DNA of 64,000 nucleotides from JAEUIE01 sp046350055 (lineage in GTDB: Bacteria; Planctomycetota; Planctomycetia; Gemmatales; HRBIN36), in contig JAXMBC010000001.1 of the NCBI GenBank assembly GCA_046350055.1, forward strand, positions 5,208,001-5,272,000. The letters run 5' to 3'. Shown here piece after piece: positions 58,676 through 64,000 of this stretch. The notes below the pieces were generated by a model, which was not told the origin of the DNA, searched no databases, and saw only the letters and a program-made list of their open reading frames with translations. Every line of letters starts with the position of its first letter. Within the stretch, counting starts at the first letter, position 1. The translations under genes and the position numbers were made by a program.

Positions 58676-59998
58676 ATGAAAGTCCAACACGAACCTGCAC
58701 CAGACAAACGCACGATGAAAGTCCACCAGCCCTTGCTGCTGTTGAGTTCCTACTTTCTGGGGCTGCTCTGCATCTCGTTGTGTAACATGCAACTGGATGC
58801 TTCACCACCACAACAAAAGCCAAGTCCCCAGCCACCTGCCAAAAACAGCAGGAATGAACAGCAGGCCGCCGCAGCACGGCTCGCCCATCTGAATGCCGGC
58901 CTGGTGACTCGAACCCCTTATGTGGTGCTAGGTTACAACGACCTGGGCATGCATTGCATGAATCAGAACTTCTCCGAAATCTGCATTCTGCCACCGTACA
59001 ACACCCTGCGAGCACAGGTCATCTATCGTGGAGGCGAAGAACCCAGGATTGTGAAATCTGGAGTATCCGTTCGCTATTCCATTCCCGGCAATACGGCTTC
59101 CACGACTAAAACCAACTTCTGGCAATATTCCAAACTGCTGTTTGGTGTCAATCTTCAACCCAATATCGGCCTGACAGGCAATGGCCTGGCTGGCTTCATG
59201 AAGCGAAATGGAACGGACAATGATTGGATTGCTACAGGCATTCCCATCACCCCCATCACCGATACAGGGAAGTTGGATCCTTACCAGCTCTCCAGGATCG
59301 ATGTAATTGCCAATGGCAAGGTAGCCGGGTCAACAGTTGCCGTGGTGCCTGTCTCATGGGAAATCAGTTGTAACCTGTGTCACAACACGCCAGGCATCTC
59401 TGTCGAAACGGATATCCTTCGCAAGCATGACAAGCTTCACAAAACCAAGCTGGAACAGGCCAAGCCCGTCTTGTGCGCTTCATGCCACGCCGATCCAGCA
59501 CTAGGCACCACGGGAAAGCCGGGCGTGAAAACCATGTCCCATGCCATGCACGGCTCCCATGCCAATCGCATGGCCCCGGTCGCTTCGCTGGGCAATACCT
59601 GCTATGCATGCCATCCTGGCTTTCAGACCAACTGCCAGCGCGATGTCCATTTTGCCAAAGGCATTTTCTGTAAGGACTGCCATGGCGACATGAAAGCTGT
59701 AGGCAATACGAACCGACGCCCTTGGATAGACGAACCAAGGTGCCAGTCATGCCATCTGCAGCGGAAACCCAACTTCGAATTCGAAGAGCCAGGCAAACTC
59801 TACAAGGATAGTCATGGTCATATGGGAGTACATTGTTCTGCATGTCATGGCAGCCCGCACGCCATCGCACCAGCCGTCACGCCCCCTGATAATGCCCAGG
59901 CCATTCTGCAACAAGGTCACGCTGGGACTATCAACACCTGCACGGTATGTCACAGCAAGACGCCCAAAGAACGATTCCCACACAAACGAGATGATTAA
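58676..59998 (+). CDS. Seven-heme multiheme c-type cytochrome
   Basis: From ATG 58676 (GAGGAGAG upstream) the protein has 440 residues; a second ATG at 58715 begins MKVHQPLLLLSSYFLGLLC, the signal peptide. After a spacer the N-terminal domain (about 80-225) has YVVLGYNDLGMHCMNQNFSE and strand-rich sequence with no heme site. The C-terminal half carries seven CxxCH motifs between residues 232 and 426: CNLCH, CASCH, CYACH, CKDCH, CQSCH, CSACH and CTVCH. Extra His residues between them can be the second heme ligands. It is a periplasmic electron carrier; the partner enzyme is not in the window. A strong terminator follows. Confidence 0.9.
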   Translation: MKVQHEPAPDKRTMKVHQPLLLLSSYFLGLLCISLCNMQLDASPPQQKPSPQPPAKNSRNEQQAAAARLAHLNAGLVTRTPYVVLGYNDLGMHCMNQNFSEICILPPYNTLRAQVIYRGGEEPRIVKSGVSVRYSIPGNTASTTKTNFWQYSKLLFGVNLQPNIGLTGNGLAGFMKRNGTDNDWIATGIPITPITDTGKLDPYQLSRIDVIANGKVAGSTVAVVPVSWEISCNLCHNTPGISVETDILRKHDKLHKTKLEQAKPVLCASCHADPALGTTGKPGVKTMSHAMHGSHANRMAPVASLGNTCYACHPGFQTNCQRDVHFAKGIFCKDCHGDMKAVGNTNRRPWIDEPRCQSCHLQRKPNFEFEEPGKLYKDSHGHMGVHCSACHGSPHAIAPAVTPPDNAQAILQQGHAGTINTCTVCHSKTPKERFPHKRDD

Positions 59999-60030
59999 CC
60001 TCAGTGTCTCACCTTATTTCGACTAACATG

Positions 60031-60055
60031 ACGCCATCGCATGCGATGGCGTTTT
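60031..60055 (+). terminator. Perfect-palindrome terminator after multiheme cytochrome
   Basis: ACGCCATCGC-AT-GCGATGGCGT (22-bp perfect palindrome) is followed by a short T stretch (GTTTTA). Placed 33 nt after the stop, it fits an intrinsic terminator. Confidence 0.8.
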
Positions 60056-60138
60056 ACATTGTCGGCTCAACTATGATTACGCTTCCCCATCTCATGCGAC
60101 CTCTACCAACAATTCCCCAACTTTTCTCCGTCTCAGTT

Positions 60139-60188
60139 TGAGACACCCTGACACCCTCTGAGACTCCCTGAGACGTTCTGAGACATCC
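60139..60188. repeat. Five tandem 10-bp iteron-like repeats
   Basis: TGAGACACCC, TGACACCCTC, TGAGACTCCC, TGAGACGTTC and TGAGACATCC lie head to tail, exactly one helical turn apart. A TCTCA half-site (60131-60135) just before them forms an inverted repeat with the first TGAGA. They lie 102 bp upstream of the ATPase gene. The form fits binding sites for a replication or partition protein or a regulator. Confidence 0.75.
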
Positions 60189-60290
60189 CCACCGCGCCAT
60201 ATCATCACCACTCCGCAATGTGTACACTAGATAACTCTATAACCACTTCCGTACACTGCTGCCATACGGCCTCTTTCCGGGAGTCTGGCC

Positions 60291-61439
60291 ATGCCTCTTG
60301 TCCACGAACTGCAGCCCCTTACACTCGGGCAGTACTGGCTCTACCCGAACCTCTTCCCCAAGGGCACCGTCGTCCTGCTCGATGGTGCCAGCGGCGTGGG
60401 CAAGTCGATGTTCTGTGCCCACCTCGCCAGCAAGTTCTCCAACACCTTCCAGGGGCCCAAGCAGCCCCTGACCCTCTACGTCTCCTCCGGCGATCAGATG
60501 ATTGCCCGCGACCGCCACCTCAGCAGCCAGCATTGCAACCCCGATTACATCGGCCAGGCCCACTACAGTGAAGCCTTCCTCAACGACCCGACCGACAAGC
60601 ACCCCATCTCGAAATTCAGGGACTTCCTGATCGATGCAGCCAAGGAGTCAAACTGCATGGTCATCGTTCTGGACGACTTCGAAGCCATGGCCAACCTCAT
60701 CAACAAGGCCTTGCCCAAAGAAGAGCATGGCAACTGGTGGCAAGCTCTGGAAGCGGTCGCGTACATCACCCGCTGTACCATCATCGTTCCTCGCCGCCAC
60801 GGCCTCAACCTCGCCCGCCACTACGGCACCTTCAACCGCGTCGGCACCGAAGAGGCCCAGTTCATCCTCACCATGCACTGGCATCCCCACGACCCCAACA
60901 AGCGTGTCCTCTCCATCGCCAAGAACATGCATGGCCCCATGGGCTTCCAGTGGCACCTCCATTTCGACGAGGAAGGCAAGACCTCGCTCCACGAGATGCA
61001 GCGCCATCAGCATGTACGTCCGTCCAAGTGTCCCCAGACCTGGCAAGCTGACCCCGGACTCGTCCAGTGCCTCAACCGCATCGTCGACGACATCACCACT
61101 TATATGGATGGCAACGAGAAACCCATCCAGGAAGTGAAAGCCCACCTTAAGGAATGTGGCCACTCCGAACGGGCGGCAACCAAAGCCATCGGCCAGATGG
61201 GTATCCAGCACAGCAAGGTCGGCAGCACCTGGGTCTACCTGCCTACCGAGAGAATGTGGCTCGACGCTCGCCGGCGCACACGCCGCGCCGAGGAGGATGC
61301 CACCACGAAGCCCACTGTCACCACCGACACCGCCCCCACGCCCAGCACCCAAAACCCCGAGATCTTACCCTACCTCGCCCCGCGCACACACGGCGCCGAG
61401 GAGGATGGCCAGCAAAAACCCGTACCACAGGCATCCTAA
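60291..61439 (+). CDS. RepA/KaiC-like AAA ATPase
   Basis: The 382-residue RecA-fold ATPase has Walker A GASGVGKS at 32-39, a strand LTLYVSSGDQ near 65, and Walker B VIVLDDFE near 122-129. The layout matches the AAA_25/RepA-helicase-like group found with primases in plasmids, phages and integrated elements. The C-terminal 110 residues hold a helix-turn-helix-like part (EVKAHLKECGHSERAATKAIGQ) and a basic, Thr/Pro-rich tail. No primase gene is adjacent. The ATG at 60291 follows the iteron-like repeats by about 100 bp. Confidence 0.78.
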   Translation: MPLVHELQPLTLGQYWLYPNLFPKGTVVLLDGASGVGKSMFCAHLASKFSNTFQGPKQPLTLYVSSGDQMIARDRHLSSQHCNPDYIGQAHYSEAFLNDPTDKHPISKFRDFLIDAAKESNCMVIVLDDFEAMANLINKALPKEEHGNWWQALEAVAYITRCTIIVPRRHGLNLARHYGTFNRVGTEEAQFILTMHWHPHDPNKRVLSIAKNMHGPMGFQWHLHFDEEGKTSLHEMQRHQHVRPSKCPQTWQADPGLVQCLNRIVDDITTYMDGNEKPIQEVKAHLKECGHSERAATKAIGQMGIQHSKVGSTWVYLPTERMWLDARRRTRRAEEDATTKPTVTTDTAPTPSTQNPEILPYLAPRTHGAEEDGQQKPVPQAS

Positions 61440-61440
61440 G

Positions 61441-61511
61441 CGTCTGTCTCTGTGTCCCTCTGTGCCTCTGTGGTCAAATCTGAACCACAAAGACACAAAG
61501 AAACACAGAGA
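61441..61511. repeat. Inverted repeat (CTCTGTGCCTCTGTGGT type)
   Basis: TCTCTGTGTCCCTCTGTGCC then TCTGTGGT and, after ten bases, ACCACAAAGACACAAAGAAA then CACAGAGA can form a long, slightly imperfect stem. This kind of sequence occurs as a dispersed repeat in several bacterial groups. It begins 2 bp after the ATPase stop. Confidence 0.7.
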
Positions 61512-61521
61512 AGCCATAGTT

Positions 61522-61563
61522 CACCCCTCTCCCCACCGGGGAGAGGGGCCGGGGGTGAGGGGG
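61522..61563. repeat. C/G-rich palindromic repeat (CCCCTCTCCC type)
   Basis: CACCCCTCTCCCCACCGGGG followed by AGAGGGGCCGGGGGTGAGGG forms a strong hairpin. The same type is seen inside the BNR gene at 28299-28336 and, more diverged, at 15594-15676. Confidence 0.7.
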
Positions 61564-61689
61564 ATTCTCCAGCGGCGCAGCCCATCGTGCTACCCGCTGA
61601 GCTACCGGTACGCCTCTTGAAAAATCCTCATCCCCCATTCACGAAGAACTGCTAGCTTAAGCGTACCTATCTCCCGGCGGACTACTCTC

Positions 61690-63810
61690 ATGTCGCGTCT
61701 CCTTGCTCTGTTGGCTCTCGGTTTCCTCACCACCACCCTCGTCGCCCAGCAGGCCCCACGTGAGACGCTCTGGGCTGCCGTCCGGGCCGGCGATGTTCAA
61801 GCCATCGAAGCCACGCTGGCAAAGGGAGCCGACGTCAACGCCAAAAACGAAATGGGCGTCTCCGCTCTCTGGATTGCTGCAGGCAAGGCCAAGAAGGAAG
61901 TCGTCGAACTGCTCATCAAGAAGGGAGCCGATGTTAATGTCCGCGATGGCATCTGGTATCAGACGCCCTTGAGTTCTGCCGTGGGCAGTATGAAGCTCGA
62001 TGCCGCTCGGATGCTTATCAAGGCAGGGGCCAAGGATGTGGATAGTGCCTGCTTCGCTGCTGCCAGCATGAACAACATCACCATGCTCACCATGATTCTG
62101 GAGGAGAGCAAGATCAGTCAGGATGCCCTGGATGCCTCTCTGTATGTAGCGACGACCAGCAAAAACGAGAAAATCACCGAAGCACTGACCAAGGCTGGTG
62201 CCAGGCCCCTGCCCCCGGCCAGCGAAGCTGACAGGAAGAAGTGGGAGAAAGTCGCAGGCAGCTACGAAAGCGATGGCGGAGCCAAGATCAGTATCACCTG
62301 GAAAGACGTGGGACTGGTCATGAGTGGCCGCTGGCTCAAACCGGCAAGCGAGAACCTGTTCAAGCCGCTGGGTTCGGAAGGAGCTGCCATCCGCGTGGTC
62401 TGGAAGGGGGACGAAGTCGATCACCTGGTCATGACCCGTTTCACGGCCGAGTACAGCTTCTACAAGTTCACGCCGCCCGTGGTGACTGCCGCCGCACCTA
62501 CGACAGTGGGCAACGTCACCATCACCGCACCTGCCAACTGGCCTTCGTTCCGTGGCCCCGATGGCACCGGTGTCGTCGAAGGCCAGCATCCCCCCATCAA
62601 ATGGAATGGCAAAGAGGGGACCAACGTCCGCTGGAAGACTGAGATCCCGGGCCTGGGTCATTCATGCCCGGTCGTCTGGGGCAATCGCATCTTCCTCACG
62701 ACCGCCGTCAGCAGCCAGCCTGACCAGAAGATCCGCATCGGGAACTATGGCGACGTTGGCTCAGTCAACGACACCAGCAAGCACACCTGGCATGTCATCT
62801 GTGTCGATCGCGACACCGGCAAGATCCTCTGGAACAAGCAGGCCTACGAAGGCACACCCAAGATCAAGCGACATCTCAAAGGCAGCCAGGCCAACTGCAC
62901 CGTCGCCACCGATGGCAAACATGTCCTTGCCTGCTTCGGTTCCGAGGGGCTGTACTGCTACGACTTCGCCGGCAAGCTGCTGTGGAAACGGGACCTGAGC
63001 ACGCTCGACTCCAGCTTCTCACTCGATCAGGAATACGAATGGGGCTTCGCCAACTCGCCACTCATTCACGATGGCCTGGCGATCTTGCAATGTGACCTGA
63101 GCCGCGATTCGTTCATTGCTGCCTTCAAGCTGGAAGACGGCGACAAGGTGTGGTCCACGCCTCGCGATGAGATCCCTTCATGGAGTTCACCGGTCATCTG
63201 GCGAAACAGTCTGCGGACTGAGATTGTCACCAATGCGTCACAATATGCCCGCAGCTACGACCCGAAGACCGGGGCGGAACTCTGGCGGCTAGCCAAGAAG
63301 TCGGAAGCCACCATCCCTGCCCCCGTCTGCGGCAAGGATGTCGTCTACATCAGCAGTGGTAACCGGCCCATCCAGCCGATCTTCGCCATCAAGCCCGGAG
63401 CCAGCGGCGACATCTCGCTCAAGGAGAAGGAAGACAAGAGTGCCCACGTTCTCTGGAGCACCCTGCGCGGCGGGCCGTATATGCCCACGCCGATCCTCTA
63501 TGGCAACTACTTCTATACCTGCAGCAACAGCGGCGTCCTTGCGTGCTACGATGCAGCCACCGGCAAGGAGATTTACAAGAAGCGCACCGGCAGTGGCAGC
63601 TACACCGCCTCACCCGTCGCAGCCGATGGCCGTATCTATCTCTCGTCGGAGCAGGGCGAGGTACATGTGGTGAAAGCAGGCCCGACGTTTGAGCTGCTGG
63701 CAGTGAACACGCTGGATGATTACATCATGGCCACGCCAGCCATATCCAATGGCAGCCTGTTCGTGCGGAGCCAGCACTTCCTGTGGTCGCTGGGAGAAGC
63801 AGCTAAATAG
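61690..63810 (+). CDS. Secreted ankyrin-repeat / PQQ-like beta-propeller protein
   Basis: The 706-residue protein has a signal peptide (MSRLLALLALGFLTTTLVAQ). Ankyrin-like repeats lie at residues 25-180 (LWAAVRAGDVQAIEATLAKGADVNAKNEMG, ALWIAAGKAKKEVVELLIKKGADVNVRDG), then a small strand-rich spacer (about 185-265). From about residue 275 comes a PQQ-like propeller of the planctomycete type: NWPSFRGPDGTGVVEG, WKTEIPGLGHSCPVVWGNRIFL, and several blades ending in x-x-WRx or CYDAATGKEIYKK. Propellers of this group bind PQQ or act as scaffolds (BamB-like); no PQQ ligand can be proved. The fusion with ankyrin repeats is uncommon. Confidence 0.88.
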   Translation: MSRLLALLALGFLTTTLVAQQAPRETLWAAVRAGDVQAIEATLAKGADVNAKNEMGVSALWIAAGKAKKEVVELLIKKGADVNVRDGIWYQTPLSSAVGSMKLDAARMLIKAGAKDVDSACFAAASMNNITMLTMILEESKISQDALDASLYVATTSKNEKITEALTKAGARPLPPASEADRKKWEKVAGSYESDGGAKISITWKDVGLVMSGRWLKPASENLFKPLGSEGAAIRVVWKGDEVDHLVMTRFTAEYSFYKFTPPVVTAAAPTTVGNVTITAPANWPSFRGPDGTGVVEGQHPPIKWNGKEGTNVRWKTEIPGLGHSCPVVWGNRIFLTTAVSSQPDQKIRIGNYGDVGSVNDTSKHTWHVICVDRDTGKILWNKQAYEGTPKIKRHLKGSQANCTVATDGKHVLACFGSEGLYCYDFAGKLLWKRDLSTLDSSFSLDQEYEWGFANSPLIHDGLAILQCDLSRDSFIAAFKLEDGDKVWSTPRDEIPSWSSPVIWRNSLRTEIVTNASQYARSYDPKTGAELWRLAKKSEATIPAPVCGKDVVYISSGNRPIQPIFAIKPGASGDISLKEKEDKSAHVLWSTLRGGPYMPTPILYGNYFYTCSNSGVLACYDAATGKEIYKKRTGSGSYTASPVAADGRIYLSSEQGEVHVVKAGPTFELLAVNTLDDYIMATPAISNGSLFVRSQHFLWSLGEAAK

Positions 63811-63886
63811 ACGATATCCCTGTCTTCTATTGCCAGGAGCATCAGCTTCCCGCACCATAAAGGAATCCATTCCTGCCGAGACCGCT

Positions 63887-64000
63887 ATGCTCTCCCTCAT
63901 CCTGCTTTGCCTGACCGTCGATCCCGTTCCCGCATCCAGTTACAAGCTCATCCACACCCGTACCGGCAAAGAGCTGACGCTGGTGCAGTTGGCGGATGAA
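63887..64000 (+). CDS. Probable ChaN/Tiki-superfamily protein, 3' partial
   Basis: The last 38 codons of the window form a new gene: signal-like MLSLILLCLTVDPVPASSYK, then LIHTRTGKELTLVQLADE, which resembles the start of ChaN-like heme-uptake proteins (DUF399), where a V/I-DTRTG-x-x-LTLxQLA segment precedes a GExH motif. The rest lies outside. Same direction as the ankyrin-PQQ gene, 77 nt downstream. Confidence 0.45.
   Translation, partial: MLSLILLCLTVDPVPASSYKLIHTRTGKELTLVQLADE

Noticed and set aside
61564..61617. tRNA-like D-arm on the minus strand (GGTAGCTCAGCGGGTAGC)
   Set aside because: The D-arm resembles a tRNA, but no anticodon stem, T-arm or matching acceptor can be folded around it.

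Overview
The window most likely comes from a planctomycete (Planctomycetota), probably a Gemmata-type lineage. The evidence is the mix of families: a prepilin-like DUF1559 protein, DUF1573 proteins, a PEP-CTERM protein with autotransporter-type beta repeats, a Pkn-type Ser/Thr kinase, SUMF1, ceramidase-like and BNR secreted proteins, and a PQQ-type propeller. DNA is GC-rich on the right, so many long open frames antisense to real genes are only shadows. A few stretches (about 3.3-12.4 kb and 40.9-42.3 kb) look AT-richer. No homology search was possible; family names rest on motifs read by eye.

Layout. 0-3.3 kb: 3' part of a large PEP-CTERM surface protein. 3.3-19.7 kb: an accessory zone that ends at a tRNA-Pro(GGG) gene next to a truncated tyrosine integrase. 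It holds three insertion sequences with clear ends (IS630-type 5860-7027, IS5-type 8757-9603, IS3-type 17817-19083), an IS630 relic, and a membrane patatin-like phospholipase gene cut in two by the IS5-type element. It also holds a small three-gene operon, a VOC protein, a PIG-L deacetylase, an SDR, a DUF1624 membrane protein and an amidohydrolase. 19.7-39.4 kb: HEAT-repeat protein, GT39 glycosyltransferase, BNR protein, DUF2339 protein, ArsR/SRPBCC pair, small antitoxin-like/aspartic-protease pair, MFS transporter, S9 peptidase and a quinone-oxidoreductase-like enzyme, separated by dispersed palindromic repeats.

39.5-43.3 kb (minus strand) is the most unusual block: a MauE-type/DUF1573 fusion, a secreted eight-cysteine peptide, an AT-rich single-pass membrane protein, a DUF1559 prepilin-like protein, and a short DUF1573-like protein. 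The reading frame of the last is interrupted by one in-frame UGA (directly after a Cys codon), followed by a hairpin that fits a bacterial SECIS. It is a candidate selenoprotein in what looks like a thiol/disulfide or secreted-peptide cluster.

43.4-64 kb: hypothetical genes, DUF2185, a Y-family polymerase operon with an operator-like inverted repeat, alpha/beta hydrolase, SUMF1 lipoprotein, Ser/Thr kinase, LolCDE-like ABC pair, branched-chain aminotransferase, nucleotidyltransferase with an overlapping partner, ceramidase-like enzyme, methyltransferase, TruA, a seven-heme cytochrome, a RepA/KaiC-like ATPase preceded by five 10-bp direct repeats, an ankyrin-PQQ propeller fusion, and the start of a probable ChaN-like protein. 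Several repeat families (a MITE-like element, REP-like palindromes, heptamer arrays) lie between genes and in places supply stop codons or coding sequence.
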